Origin: Actinopolymorpha pittospori
Lineage (GTDB): Bacteria > Actinomycetota > Actinomycetes > Propionibacteriales > Actinopolymorphaceae
Assembly: GCF_014873875.1 (NCBI RefSeq)
Contig: NZ_JADBEM010000001.1
Coordinates: 8,556,001 to 8,620,000, forward strand
Direction: 5' to 3'
Length of the DNA: 64,000 bases
Shown here: piece after piece, positions 34,329-43,640 of the stretch
Position numbering within the stretch: position 1 is the first letter of the stretch
Layout: each line of letters opens with the position of its first letter
The notes under the pieces: generated by a model
Told to the model about the DNA's origin: nothing
Seen by the model: the letters and a program-made list of their open reading frames with translations, nothing else
The model's database searches: none
Translations under genes and position numbers: made by a program

Positions 34329-36085
34329 GCGGTGCTCGCCGAGGTCGAGACGGTCTCCTGCGCCAGGGGCGGCGGACCGTCGTCCGCGCCGCGATACACC
34401 AGCGCCTGGTAGCCGGGTTGGGTGGTGAGGAGTTCGGCATGCGTGCCCGTCGCCGCGACCCGGCCGTCGACGAGGTAGGCCACCTGCTCGACCCGGTCCA
34501 GCACCAACGGCGAGGTGGTGACCACCACGGTCGTCCGGCCCCGGCGGGCCGCGTGCGTGCGGGCCGCGACGAGGGCTTCGGTGTGCGCGTCCACCGCGGA
34601 GGTCGGCTCGACCAGCAGCAGGACCTCGGGGTCGGCGAGCAGCGCCCGCGCGAGCCGCAGCCGCTGGCGCTGACCGCCGGAGAGGTTGCGCCCCTGCGCC
34701 TCGATCTGGGAGTCCAGGCCGTCCGGTAGGCCCGCGACGACGTCCTCCGCGGCCGCCGTGTGCACCGCCGCCGTCACCGCCGCGCCATCCCGTTCGTCGT
34801 GGGTCGCGACGGCGTCGCGCAACGACCCGGCGAACAGGTGCGCGTCGTTGTCGCCGACGAGGATCCGCCGGCGTACCTCCGCGAGCGCCACGGCCGACAG
34901 CGGCACACCGCCCCACTCGACGTCGGAGTCGACGTAGCGACCCAGCCGGTCCACGACCGCCACCGCGTCGGGAGGTCGCGCGGTGACGATCGCCGACATC
35001 ACTCCCGGCGGCACGTCGAGCCCGGACGAGGGATCGCGCAGCATCGCGTCGTCGCTCGGACCGGCCTTGCCCTGGTCGGTGTTGTCGACGGCGGGCCGCA
35101 GGGCCAGCAGCCGCACCACCCGCCGGGCGGCGACCAGGCCGCGGCCGACGTCGCCGGCAGCCTCGATGAAGAACCCGACCGGCCCCACGAGCACGGCGAC
35201 GTAGCCGTAGACCGCGACGAGATCGCCGATGGTGATCTCGCCGGACGCCGCCATCCGCGCCGCGAGCCAGGTGAGCACCGCGACGAAGACGGCGGGAAGT
35301 CCGACCGCCAGGGCCTGGATCCAGCTTGTCACCGCACCGACCCGGTAGCCCTCGTCGCGCAGCGCGGCCGACGCGTGGTGGTACCGCTGCGCGAACAGCG
35401 GCTTGCCGCCGATGCCACACAGCACCCGCAGGCCCGAGACGATGTCACCGACCCGCGCGGTCAGGGCGCCCTGGTGCTCGCGGTAGACGGTCTCGGCGCC
35501 CTGCAGGCGGTTCAGCAACGGACCCAGCAGGATCGCGAGGCACGGCACCCCGAGCACCACCACCGCCCCGAGCAGCGGGGACACCTCGAGCAGGAGCACG
35601 GTCACCACGGCGTAGGCGACGACTGCTCCGACACCGGGACCGGTGACGGTCAGGGCCTGGGAGATCCGCTGGATGTCGGCACTCCCGATGCTGACCACCT
35701 CCCCGGTCGACATCACCCGCGGAAGCACCGCGCCGAGCCGCACCGCGTGCCGGGTGGCTACCTGCACCGTCCGACAGGACGCGTCCGTGCGGACGAACGT
35801 CATCGTCCGGTGCCGGAGCAGACCGAGGACGGCGTTCAGCACCCCGACTGCGACGACGGCGACCGACCACCCGACGAGGGCACGCGCGTTGTCCGAACGG
35901 AGTCCGTCGTCGACGGCGCGGGAGATGAGGTACGGCGGGACCGTGAGGCTGACCATCCAGGAAGTGCCCCACAGCGCACCGAGCAGCACTCGCCCGCGCT
36001 GCCGCCACACGAGCCACCACAGGTAGCGGGCCGGTCCACGCGCGTCGGGAACCCCGGGATCGTCGTACGGCGCGTGCGCGGGCAT
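34325..36085 (-). CDS. ABC exporter half A (degenerate ATPase, intact signature)
   Basis: 586 residues: a membrane domain (20-320) and a nucleotide-binding domain (345-565). The Walker A position reads IVTARPPDAVAV (366-377) without GxxGxGKS. The Q-loop reads VGDNDAH, Walker B is VLLLVE with Val492 in place of Asp, and the switch histidine is lost (VVVTTSP). Only the signature LSGGQRQR (468-475) is perfect. This subunit would therefore supply the signature to the ATP bound by half B. ATG 36085 lacks a ribosome site; TACCCT seven bases upstream suggests a leaderless mRNA. Confidence 0.9.
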   Translation of the reverse strand: MPAHAPYDDPGVPDARGPARYLWWLVWRQRGRVLLGALWGTSWMVSLTVPPYLISRAVDDGLRSDNARALVGWSVAVVAVGVLNAVLGLLRHRTMTFVRTDASCRTVQVATRHAVRLGAVLPRVMSTGEVVSIGSADIQRISQALTVTGPGVGAVVAYAVVTVLLLEVSPLLGAVVVLGVPCLAILLGPLLNRLQGAETVYREHQGALTARVGDIVSGLRVLCGIGGKPLFAQRYHHASAALRDEGYRVGAVTSWIQALAVGLPAVFVAVLTWLAARMAASGEITIGDLVAVYGYVAVLVGPVGFFIEAAGDVGRGLVAARRVVRLLALRPAVDNTDQGKAGPSDDAMLRDPSSGLDVPPGVMSAIVTARPPDAVAVVDRLGRYVDSDVEWGGVPLSAVALAEVRRRILVGDNDAHLFAGSLRDAVATHDERDGAAVTAAVHTAAAEDVVAGLPDGLDSQIEAQGRNLSGGQRQRLRLARALLADPEVLLLVEPTSAVDAHTEALVAARTHAARRGRTTVVVTTSPLVLDRVEQVAYLVDGRVAATGTHAELLTTQPGYQALVYRGADDGPPPLAQETVSTSASTA

Positions 36086-36128
36086 GGTGCGTAGGGTAAC
36101 GACACCGCCCGCAGGGGCATCCGGGCGT

Positions 36129-37214
36129 TCAGATCGTCGCGGCCGCGACCGTGTGCGAGATCGTCGCCGAGCCGATCACCCTGGTGTCGTCGTACAACAC
36201 GACCGCCTGGCCCGGCGCGACACCCATCGCCGGCTCGACCAGATCGACCCGGACCACGTCACCCTCGATCTCCGCCCGCGCCGCCAGCGTCTCGCCGTGG
36301 GCGCGGATCTGGACCCGGCAGCTGACCTGGCCGGCGGGTGGCGCGCCGCACCAGCGCGGCGCGGTGCCCTCGATCCGGCCCACCGCGAGCCGGTCGCGCG
36401 GCCCGACCGTGACGGTCCGGCTGACCGGCTCGATCGACAGCACGTAGCGCGGCTTGCCGTCGTCGGCGGGACGACCCAACCGGAGTCCTCGGCGCTGACC
36501 GACCGTGAACGCATAGGCGGCGTCGTGCTCGGCGAGCACCGCGCCGCTCTCGTCGACGACGGTGCCCGGCTGCTCACCGAGTTCGCGGGCGAGGAACCCG
36601 GCCGTGTCGCCGTCGGCGACGAAGCAGATGTCGTGGCTGTCCGGCTTCTCGGCGACCGCGAGCCCACGCTCGGCGGCCTCCACCCGCACCTCGCTCTTGT
36701 GGGAGGCTCCGAGCGGGAAGAGCGCGTGGGCCAACTGCTCGGTGGTGAGGACACCGAGTACGTAGGACTGGTCCTTGTCGGGGTCGACCGCCCGGTGCAG
36801 TTCCCGTCCGGCCGGCCCGTCGACCAGCCGCGCGTAGTGGCCGGTGCAGACGGCGTCGAAACCGAGCGCGAGCGCCCGGTCGAGTACGGCGGCGAACTTG
36901 ATCTTCTCGTTGCACCGCAGGCACGGGTTGGGGGTGCGGCCGGCGGCGTACTCGCTCACGAAGTCCTCGACGACGTCGGCGTGGAAGCGCTCGGCGAGGT
37001 CCCACACGTAGAAGGGAATCCCCAGGACGTCGGCGGCGCGGCGCGCGTCACGGGCGTCCTCCAGCGTGCAGCAGCCACGGGCGCCCGTGCGGTAGGACGA
37101 CGGGTTGCGGGAGAGCGCGAGGTGGACGCCGGTGACGTCGTGGCCCGCCTGGACGGCTCGCGCCGCCGCCACGGCGGAGTCGACCCCGCCGGACATCGCT
37201 GCCAGCACCCGCAT
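36129..37214 (-). CDS. mnmA: tRNA-specific 2-thiouridylase
   Basis: Thiolates U34 of Lys, Glu and Gln tRNAs using sulfur from a cysteine desulfurase. The 361 residues have the PP-loop MSGGVDSAVAA, the catalytic cysteines in NPCLRCNEKIK and SHDICFVADGD, TGHYAR and the C-terminal beta-barrel. ATG 37214 shares its A with the desulfurase stop (TGATG), with GGAGGG upstream, so sulfur donor and user are made together. Confidence 0.95.
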   Translation of the reverse strand: MRVLAAMSGGVDSAVAAARAVQAGHDVTGVHLALSRNPSSYRTGARGCCTLEDARDARRAADVLGIPFYVWDLAERFHADVVEDFVSEYAAGRTPNPCLRCNEKIKFAAVLDRALALGFDAVCTGHYARLVDGPAGRELHRAVDPDKDQSYVLGVLTTEQLAHALFPLGASHKSEVRVEAAERGLAVAEKPDSHDICFVADGDTAGFLARELGEQPGTVVDESGAVLAEHDAAYAFTVGQRRGLRLGRPADDGKPRYVLSIEPVSRTVTVGPRDRLAVGRIEGTAPRWCGAPPAGQVSCRVQIRAHGETLAARAEIEGDVVRVDLVEPAMGVAPGQAVVLYDDTRVIGSATISHTVAAATI

Positions 37215-38425
37215 CAGAACCGCCCTCCGCTCGCGTTGACCAGCCCAGCGCTGCGCGCGCGCTCGACCACCGGGCCGATCGCCTCGCCCAACGCGTCGAC
37301 GTCGGCCCGCGTGGACGTGTGACCCAGGCTGAACCGCAGCGACCCGCGGGCGCGCTCCTGGTCCCGGCCCATCGCGATCAGGACGTGGCTCGGCTCCGCC
37401 ACCCCCGCCGAGCACGCCGAACCCGTCGAGCACTCGATGCCGCGTGCGTCGAGCAGCAGCAGGAGGGAGTCGCCCTCACAACCGGGGAAGGAGAAGTGCG
37501 CGTTGCCCGGCAGCCGCGCCGACACGTCGGGACCGGGGTCGCCGTTGAGCTCCGCGTCGGGCACCGCGGTGAGTACCTGCCGGACCAGTTCTCCGCGCAG
37601 TTCGACCAGACGGTGCGCGAGGTCGTCACGGGAGGCGACGGCGACGTCGAGGGCCGCGGCGAAGCCGGCGACCGCCGCCACGTCGAGGGTGCCGGAGCGG
37701 ACGTCGCGCTCCTGTCCCCCGCCGTGCAGCAGCGGGACCAGATCGGTCTCCCGGCGTACGACGAGCGCGCCGACGCCGACCGGACCACCGACCTTGTGGC
37801 CACTCACAGTCAACGCGTCGACGCCCGCGAACGCGAAGTCGACGGGAAGCTGGCCGACCGCCTGGACGGCGTCGGAGTGCACCGGGATGCCATGGGGACG
37901 GGCGAGGGCCACGAGCTCCTCGACCGGCTGGGTGGTGCCGACCTCGTTGTTGACCCACATCAGCGTGACCAGGGCCACCGACTCCGGGTCGGACTCGATG
38001 CTCGCGCGGGCGGCCTCGACGTCGACCCGGCCGAGGGAGTCGACCGGGAGCCACTCGACCTCGGCTCCCGCGAAGGAACCGAGCCAGCTCACGGCGTCGA
38101 GCACGGCGTGATGCTCGACCGCGCTCGCCAGCACCCGGCGCCGACGCGGGTCGCCCGCGTGCCTTGACCAGAAGAGCCCCTTGACCGCGAGGTTGTCCGC
38201 CTCGGTGCCGCCGGCGGTGAAGACGATCTCGGAGGGGCGGGCGCCCAGTGCGCGTGCGATCGTCTCCCGGGACTCCTCGACGACCCGTCTGGCCGCGCGC
38301 CCGGAGGCGTGCAGGGACGACGCGTTGCCCAGCCGGGGCAGCTGAGCGCTCATCGCCGCGACGGCCTCCGAAACCATCGGAGTCGTCGCGGCGTGATCGA
38401 GATAGGTGTGCGTCGTTCTGGTCAT
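37214..38425 (-). CDS. Cysteine desulfurase (NifS/IscS type)
   Basis: A PLP enzyme that releases sulfane sulfur from cysteine for tRNA thiolation and Fe-S clusters. The 403 residues have TYLDHAATTPM, FTAGGTEADNLA, the PLP lysine K211 in SGHKVGGPVG, the RSGT motif (VRSGTLDV) and the catalytic cysteine C338 in CSTGSACSAG. ATG 38425 has GGAG upstream; a 10-residue upstream extension is unlikely. Its coupling to mnmA points mainly to tRNA thiolation. Confidence 0.94.
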   Translation of the reverse strand: MTRTTHTYLDHAATTPMVSEAVAAMSAQLPRLGNASSLHASGRAARRVVEESRETIARALGARPSEIVFTAGGTEADNLAVKGLFWSRHAGDPRRRRVLASAVEHHAVLDAVSWLGSFAGAEVEWLPVDSLGRVDVEAARASIESDPESVALVTLMWVNNEVGTTQPVEELVALARPHGIPVHSDAVQAVGQLPVDFAFAGVDALTVSGHKVGGPVGVGALVVRRETDLVPLLHGGGQERDVRSGTLDVAAVAGFAAALDVAVASRDDLAHRLVELRGELVRQVLTAVPDAELNGDPGPDVSARLPGNAHFSFPGCEGDSLLLLLDARGIECSTGSACSAGVAEPSHVLIAMGRDQERARGSLRFSLGHTSTRADVDALGEAIGPVVERARSAGLVNASGGRF

Positions 38426-38494
38426 CGCGTCTCCAGCGTAATGACCGCCGCCCACACCCGAATCCGCGAGGGCGCCTGCCGGGTCACGTGCGGA

Positions 38495-39151
38495 TCACTG
38501 CGGCAACGGCCAGCTCTCCTGCCGCCACGCGGCGTCCCAGAACATCCACTCCCAGGTCACCGCCAGCGAGAACGCCTCGCCCATCCGTGTCCGGGTGGCC
38601 TGGTCGGCAGAATCCGCCACCCGGTCCGCGATCGCGCGGGCCGTCGCGGTCGAGGCGGCGAACGACTCGTCTGCGTACGTACCGATCCAGTCGGCGTAGG
38701 GGTGTGCGCTCAGGTCGCCGGCGCGCTCGAGCAGCCGGGCGCCGACGTCCTGGTAGATCCAGAAGCACGGGAGGAGGGCCGCGACGAGCTCGGCGTACCC
38801 GCGGGACTGCGCGATGCCGAGGAGGTAGGAGGTATAGCCGACACAGGTCGGCGACTTCGGGTAGCGCGCGAGGTCGGCCACCTTGGCCCGGTGGAGTGCA
38901 TGTTCGACCACGATCGCCCCATGTGCGGAGTTCGCGAAGAACGCGAGGTCGGCCGAGGTCTCCGCCTTGACGGCCGCGGCGGCGAGGGCGCGGGCGTAGT
39001 CGTCGAGGTAGTGGGTGTCCTGGGCGAGGTAGTAGGTGAAGCGGTCCCGGTCGAGGGTGCCGTCGCCGAGGGCGCGGACGAACGGCAACGCGTCGATCGC
39101 CTCCCGCGCCTTCGCCGTGGACTCCCAGACCTGCGCGGAGAAGCTGCTCAT
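38495..39151 (-). CDS. tenA: TenA-family aminopyrimidine aminohydrolase
   Basis: Salvages thiamin breakdown products by hydrolysing aminopyrimidines. The 218-residue all-helical protein starts MSSFSAQVWESTAKAREAI and has FTYYLAQDTHYLDDYAR with the substrate aspartate, the nucleophile cysteine in LLPCFWIYQDVG and the late acidic WEWMFWDAA. The start overlaps the thiD stop (ATGA). It is last in thiM-thiE-thiD-tenA, a unit consistent with thiamin salvage and synthesis. Confidence 0.92.
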   Translation of the reverse strand: MSSFSAQVWESTAKAREAIDALPFVRALGDGTLDRDRFTYYLAQDTHYLDDYARALAAAAVKAETSADLAFFANSAHGAIVVEHALHRAKVADLARYPKSPTCVGYTSYLLGIAQSRGYAELVAALLPCFWIYQDVGARLLERAGDLSAHPYADWIGTYADESFAASTATARAIADRVADSADQATRTRMGEAFSLAVTWEWMFWDAAWRQESWPLPQ

Positions 39152-39966
39152 CGGGTTCCCCACCAGGCGTGGAAGTGGTGGACGGGGCCGTTGCCGGAGC
39201 CGACGGCGAGGGTGTCGGCGGCCGCCAACGCGTCGGTGACGTAGGCCTTGGCGTCCCGCACGGCGCTCTCCCAGTCCGGTCGCTGCGGGCGTAGCGCCGC
39301 GACCGCCGAGGACAGCGTGCAGCCGGTGCCGTGTGAGTTCGTCGTGAGCACCCTGGGTACGCGCAGCCAGGTCATGGTGTCGCTGTCGACGTAGAGGTCC
39401 GCGGACTCGTCCTGGTCCTCCGCGTGCCCGCCCTTGAGCAGCACCCGTCGCGCGCCGAGCGCACACAACCCGACGGCCTGGCGTTCGACCTCCGCGCGGG
39501 TCCGGGCGGTCTCCTCGTCGAGCAAGGCGGCCGCCTCGGGAAGGTTGGGCGTCAGCAGGTCGGCCATCGGCACCAACTGTTCGCGCAGGTCGCGTACGGC
39601 GTCCTTCTCCAGCAGCCGGTCACCGCTGGTGGCGACCATCACCGGGTCGAGGACGACCGTGCCGGGCCGGTGCCGGCGCAGCGCCTCCGCCACCGTGTGG
39701 ATGACCGCGGACTCGGCGAGCATGCCGATCTTGACCGCGTCGACGTGCACGTCGGCGAAGAGGGTGTCGATCTGCTCGGTGATGAACGAGGACGGGATCA
39801 CGTGGATGCCGGTGACTCCCCGGGTGTTCTGCGCGGTGAGCGCGACGAGGACGGCGGTGCCGTAGGCGCCGAGCGCGGAGAACGTCTTGAGGTCGGCCTG
39901 GATCCCGGCACCCCCGGAGGGGTCGCTGGTGGCGATCGTCAGGGCGACCGGCGGGCTGGTGCTCAT
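39148..39966 (-). CDS. thiD: Hydroxymethylpyrimidine/phosphomethylpyrimidine kinase
   Basis: Phosphorylates HMP to HMP-P and HMP-PP. The 272 residues of ribokinase fold show ALTIATSDPSGGAGIQADLK, VVLDPVMVATSGDRLL, LTPNLPEAAALL and the anion-hole NSHGTGCTLSSAVAA. The start overlaps the thiE stop (ATGA). Confidence 0.95.
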   Translation of the reverse strand: MSTSPPVALTIATSDPSGGAGIQADLKTFSALGAYGTAVLVALTAQNTRGVTGIHVIPSSFITEQIDTLFADVHVDAVKIGMLAESAVIHTVAEALRRHRPGTVVLDPVMVATSGDRLLEKDAVRDLREQLVPMADLLTPNLPEAAALLDEETARTRAEVERQAVGLCALGARRVLLKGGHAEDQDESADLYVDSDTMTWLRVPRVLTTNSHGTGCTLSSAVAALRPQRPDWESAVRDAKAYVTDALAAADTLAVGSGNGPVHHFHAWWGTR

Positions 39967-40667
39967 CGAACCTCCTGCTGGGCCTCGTGGTCCGTGGGGT
40001 TTCCCGGACCGGTCGCCGCGCGGCGACCCATCGCCGTGCGCAGCCTCCGGGCGGCGGCACCGGGGTCGGGCTGGGCACAGATCGCGCTGACGACGGCGAT
40101 CCCGTCGACGCCGGCCGCCCGGACGGCGGCCGCGTTGTCCACGCCGATGCCGCCGATCGCCACGCAGGGCAAGGATCCCTTGACAGCGCGGGACGTGATC
40201 GCGGCGAGGGTGTCAAGGCCGACTGGCGGTGCGGCGTTCGTCTTCGTCTGTTGGGCGAAGATCGGGCCGACGCCGAGGTAGTCGATGGTTCCGGGCGGAA
40301 GGGCCAGGGCCGCTTCGAGCTGTCGGGGCTCGTGCACGGACAGGCCGATGCACGCGTCCGGTCCGAGCAGGTCGCGGGCCCGCTCCGGTGGCAGGTCGTC
40401 CTGGCCGACGTGGACGCCCACACCGAGCGCGTGGGCGACGTCGGCCCGGTCGTTGACCAGCAGGGGCACGCCGGTGCCGGCCAGCACCCGCAGGACCTGC
40501 TCCCCGAGGTCGAGCAACTCGCGGGTGCCGGCCAACGGGTCACGCAGTTGTACCGCGGTGACGCCGCCCGCCACCGCCTCGGCGACCGTCGCGGCCACGC
40601 CTCGCGGCGCGCACATCCTGGTGTCGGTGACGAGGTAGAGCGAGAGGTCGACGGGCGTCCGCACCAT
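39963..40667 (-). CDS. thiE: Thiamine-phosphate synthase
   Basis: Joins HMP-PP and thiazole phosphate to thiamin phosphate. The 234-residue TIM barrel contains VQLRDPLAGTRELLDL, LLVNDRADVAHALGVGVHVG, DYLGVGPIFAQQTK and IGGIGVDNAAAVRAAG. ATG 40667 is chosen; TTG 40676, whose codon overlaps the thiM stop (TTGA), is an alternative. The upstream A-rich ribosome site is weak, so coupling to thiM is likely. Confidence 0.95.
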   Translation of the reverse strand: MVRTPVDLSLYLVTDTRMCAPRGVAATVAEAVAGGVTAVQLRDPLAGTRELLDLGEQVLRVLAGTGVPLLVNDRADVAHALGVGVHVGQDDLPPERARDLLGPDACIGLSVHEPRQLEAALALPPGTIDYLGVGPIFAQQTKTNAAPPVGLDTLAAITSRAVKGSLPCVAIGGIGVDNAAAVRAAGVDGIAVVSAICAQPDPGAAARRLRTAMGRRAATGPGNPTDHEAQQEVR

Positions 40668-40672
40668 CAGCG

Positions 40673-41482
40673 TCAACCCAACCTTGCATGGGTGCGGATC
40701 CGGTCGGCGTCGGTCGCGTCGAGCTCGTCGATCAGGGCCGTCGCGAAGGAGCCCGGGCGCGGAGCCCGGACGGCCGCCGCCTCGCCGGCGAGGTTGAGCA
40801 GCACCGTGGCGGCCACGGCGGCCAGAAGCGCGTCGTCCACGACCGCGAGGAACCCGGCGGTCAGCGCGCCGAGGGCGCAGCCGACACCGGTCACCCGCGT
40901 CATCAGGGCATGGCCGTTGGCGACCCGCACGGTCCGGTGACCGTCGGTGATCAGGTCGACCGTACCACTCACCGCCACCGTCGAGGAGTACTTCGCGGCC
41001 AACGCGTTCGCGCCCTCCACCGCCTCGTCCGGGTCGGCGGTCGACTCCACACCCCGTCCGCCGAGCCCACCGTCGAGGGCGAGCACCTCCGAGGCGTTGC
41101 CACGTATGACGCTCGGCGCAGCGAGGGTGAGCAACTCACCCGCGAGGGAGGTACGCCAGGGCAGTGGGCCCACCGCCACGGGGTCGAGCACCCAGGGCCG
41201 ACCGTTGCGCGCGGCGGCGGCGACCGAGGCCCGCATCCCGTCGGCGGACGCGTACGTCACGGTGCCGAGGTTGACCAGGACGGCGCCGGCACCGCCGGCG
41301 AGAACCTCGGCGTCCTCGACGGTGTCGGTCATCGCCGGCGAGGCACCCGCGGCGAGGAGCGCGTTGGCCGTGAAGTTGGCCACGACGACGTTGGTGAGGC
41401 AGTGGACGAGCGGCGACTCCGCACGCAACCGCTCACGCGCGGTCGCTACGTCATCGACATTGACAGGTATGGGCACGACCAT
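40673..41482 (-). CDS. thiM: Hydroxyethylthiazole kinase
   Basis: Phosphorylates the salvaged thiazole alcohol. The 269 residues include PLVHCLTNVVVANFTANALL, GASPAMTDTVEDAEVLA, WVLDPVAVG, IRGNASEVLAL and TGVGCALGALTAGFLAV, the kinase anion hole. It is first after the TPP riboswitch; its ribosome site AAGGGA is part of the aptamer, so TPP binding can block its translation. Confidence 0.95.
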   Translation of the reverse strand: MVVPIPVNVDDVATARERLRAESPLVHCLTNVVVANFTANALLAAGASPAMTDTVEDAEVLAGGAGAVLVNLGTVTYASADGMRASVAAAARNGRPWVLDPVAVGPLPWRTSLAGELLTLAAPSVIRGNASEVLALDGGLGGRGVESTADPDEAVEGANALAAKYSSTVAVSGTVDLITDGHRTVRVANGHALMTRVTGVGCALGALTAGFLAVVDDALLAAVAATVLLNLAGEAAAVRAPRPGSFATALIDELDATDADRIRTHARLG

Positions 41483-41487
41483 CGTGC

Positions 41488-41572
41488 GACAGTCCCTTCG
41501 CCAGCATGATCTGGATCAGGTTCGACGGGTGTGATCTCAGCCTCGGCACTGCCGGGGCACCCCGCGTCATCG
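41488..41572 (-). promoter_or_regulatory. TPP (THI-box) riboswitch controlling thiMED-tenA
   Basis: On the minus strand the conserved segments occur in order: GGGGTGCCC, GGCTGAGATCACACCC, GAACCTGATC, CAGATCATGCTGGCGAAGGGA. These match the THI-box consensus closely. The final GAAGGGA (about 41494-41500) pairs in P1 and is also the only ribosome site for ATG 41482. Together with the absence of a terminator this suggests translational control. Confidence 0.95.
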
Positions 41573-41649
41573 GTTTCGACCGTATACCACCCACGCGCCC
41601 GGGAGTCACTGGCTCCGCGAAGTCACGCGCGGGAAGCGGTTCGGCACAC

Positions 41650-42615
41650 TCAGCCCTTGCGCTGGTTGATCTCCTCGGTCGCCTGCGGCACCACCTTGTG
41701 CAGGTCGCCGACCACTCCGAAGTCGGCCATCTCGAAGATGGGCGCCTCCGGGTCCTTGTTGACGACGGCGATCGTCTTGGAGGTCTGCATTCCCGCCCGG
41801 TGCTGGATCGCGCCGGAGATACCGGCCGCGACGTACAGCTGGGGCGACACGGTCTTGCCGGTCTGCCCGACCTGGTAGGCGTGCGGGTACCAGCCGGAGT
41901 CGACCGCGGCGCGGGACGCGCCGACCGCCCCACCGAGGGCGTCGGCGAGCCCCTCGATGAGCGCGAAGCTGTCCGCCGAACCCACGCCGCGGCCGCCGGA
42001 CACGACGATCGCCGCCTCGGTGAGCTCCGGACGCCCGGTCTGGGTCCGCGGCGCCCGCTCGACGATCCGGGCGGCCTTCGCCGCGTCGGAGATGGTGACC
42101 GCCGCCTTCTCCTCCACCGGTTGGGCCGGCGCCGTCTCCGGGGTCGCGGCGTTCGGCTTGACGGTGAGGATCGGCGTGCCGCGGGTGACCCTGGCCTGGA
42201 CGGTGTAGTTGCCCGCGAAGACCGACTGGGTGGTCACCGGCGAGCCGTCAGGTCCCGGTACGACGTCGACGACGTCGGTCACCAGGCCGGAGCTCAGCTT
42301 GATCGCGAGCCGGCCAGCGATCTCCTTGCCCTCGGGGCTCGAGGTCAGCAGGATCGCCGCGGGCTGGCAGCGTTCAGCCAGCTGGGCGAGCGCCTCCGCC
42401 TTCGGCGCGACGAGGTGCTCGGTCAGCTCCGGCTCCTCGAGCAGGTAGACCTTCTGGGCGCCGAAGGCCACCAGCGTGTCCTTGGCCTGTTCGTAGCCCG
42501 AGCCGACGAAGACGGCCGAGGGCTCGCCGAGCCGGCGCGCGATGGTCAGCAGCTCGGTGGTCGTCTTGCGTACGACGCCGTCGACATGGTCGACGAGGAC
42601 CAGGATCTCGCTCAT
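41650..42615 (-). CDS. etfA: Electron-transfer flavoprotein alpha subunit
   Basis: With EtfB it carries electrons from acyl-CoA dehydrogenases to the quinone pool. The 321 residues have the C-terminal FAD domain: VVSGGRGVGSADSF, AVDSGWYPHAYQVGQTGKTV, YVAAGISGAIQHRAGMQTS and TIAVVNKDPEAPIFEMADFG. ATG 42615 is preferred over the upstream GTG. It lies 21 bp after etfB. Confidence 0.95.
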   Translation of the reverse strand: MSEILVLVDHVDGVVRKTTTELLTIARRLGEPSAVFVGSGYEQAKDTLVAFGAQKVYLLEEPELTEHLVAPKAEALAQLAERCQPAAILLTSSPEGKEIAGRLAIKLSSGLVTDVVDVVPGPDGSPVTTQSVFAGNYTVQARVTRGTPILTVKPNAATPETAPAQPVEEKAAVTISDAAKAARIVERAPRTQTGRPELTEAAIVVSGGRGVGSADSFALIEGLADALGGAVGASRAAVDSGWYPHAYQVGQTGKTVSPQLYVAAGISGAIQHRAGMQTSKTIAVVNKDPEAPIFEMADFGVVGDLHKVVPQATEEINQRKG

Positions 42616-42636
42616 TCTCAGCACGCTTCCCTTGTC

Positions 42637-43428
42637 TCAGACGAACTTCTGCTCGGCGAGGAACGCCACGAGCGCCCGTCCGCCTTCGCCCTCGTCGGTG
42701 ACGACCGTCCCCTTCTGCCGGGGCGGCCGCTGCTCGTAGGAGTCGACGGCCGTCCACGCGGCGGCCAGGCCGACCGCCGCGGAGTCGACGTCGATGTCGC
42801 GCAGGCTCCAGGTCTCGACCGGCTTCTTCTTCGCCGCCATGATCGCCTTGAACGAGGGGTAGCGCGGCTCGTTGGCCTGGTCGGTGACGGAGACGACCGC
42901 GGGCAGGCTGGCCTCGACGGTCTCCGTCGCCGTCTCGCCGTCGCGGCGGCCCCGAACGCTGTCGGCGCTCACCTCGAGCGCGCTCGCGAACGTCACCTGC
43001 GGCAGGGAGAGCCGCTCGGCGATCATGGCGGGGACGACCGACATGCTGCCGTCGGTGGAGGCCATTCCGCACACCACCAGGTCGACCGGGGCGGCAGCAC
43101 CGATCTTCTCGATGGCCTTCGCGAGGACGAGCGAGGTCCCGATCGCGTCGGAGCCGTGGATCGCGTCGTCGAGCACGTGCACGCCCTTGTGGGCGCCCAT
43201 CTGCAGGCTCTTCTTCACCGCGTCGGCGGCGTCGGAGGGACCGACCGTGAGGACCGTCACCTCCGCGTCGCCCGCATCGGCGAGCTGCAGGGCCGCCTCG
43301 ATGGCGTACTCGTCCAGCTCGGAGAGCAGGCCGGGCACGTTGGACCGGTCGACGGTCCGGTCACCGGAGTCGAATCCCCGATCCGCCGTCGCGTCCGGAA
43401 CGTACTTCACACACACCACGATGTTCAT
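42637..43428 (-). CDS. etfB: Electron-transfer flavoprotein beta subunit
   Basis: Binds AMP and contacts the dehydrogenase partners. The 263 residues start MNIVVCVKYVPDATADRGF and include LNELDEYAIEAAL-like LSELDEYAIEAAL, DLVVCGMASTDGSMSVVPAM and PRYPSFKAIMAAKKKPVETW, the family signature. ATG 43428 matches the family start; a further in-frame ATG ten codons upstream is possible since GAGGAG lies 13 bases away. Confidence 0.95.
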   Translation of the reverse strand: MNIVVCVKYVPDATADRGFDSGDRTVDRSNVPGLLSELDEYAIEAALQLADAGDAEVTVLTVGPSDAADAVKKSLQMGAHKGVHVLDDAIHGSDAIGTSLVLAKAIEKIGAAAPVDLVVCGMASTDGSMSVVPAMIAERLSLPQVTFASALEVSADSVRGRRDGETATETVEASLPAVVSVTDQANEPRYPSFKAIMAAKKKPVETWSLRDIDVDSAAVGLAAAWTAVDSYEQRPPRQKGTVVTDEGEGGRALVAFLAEQKFV

Positions 43429-43640
43429 GCTCGCGTCCGGCTCCTCACTCACGTCCATCGCTCGCGGCCTCGATCAGAAACCCGCATCCCAAGCCTGCCA
43501 GGCCCGTCACCGCCGTAAACCGTGGGAGTGACGCACCCGTCCCGCGCGACGTTACCCGCGAGTAGTTTGCCGGGCAAGCGGCACGGAGGATCGACCGGAG
43601 GCCGGCCCCGATCGATCCGTCCGTGCGAGCACGTGCCGAC

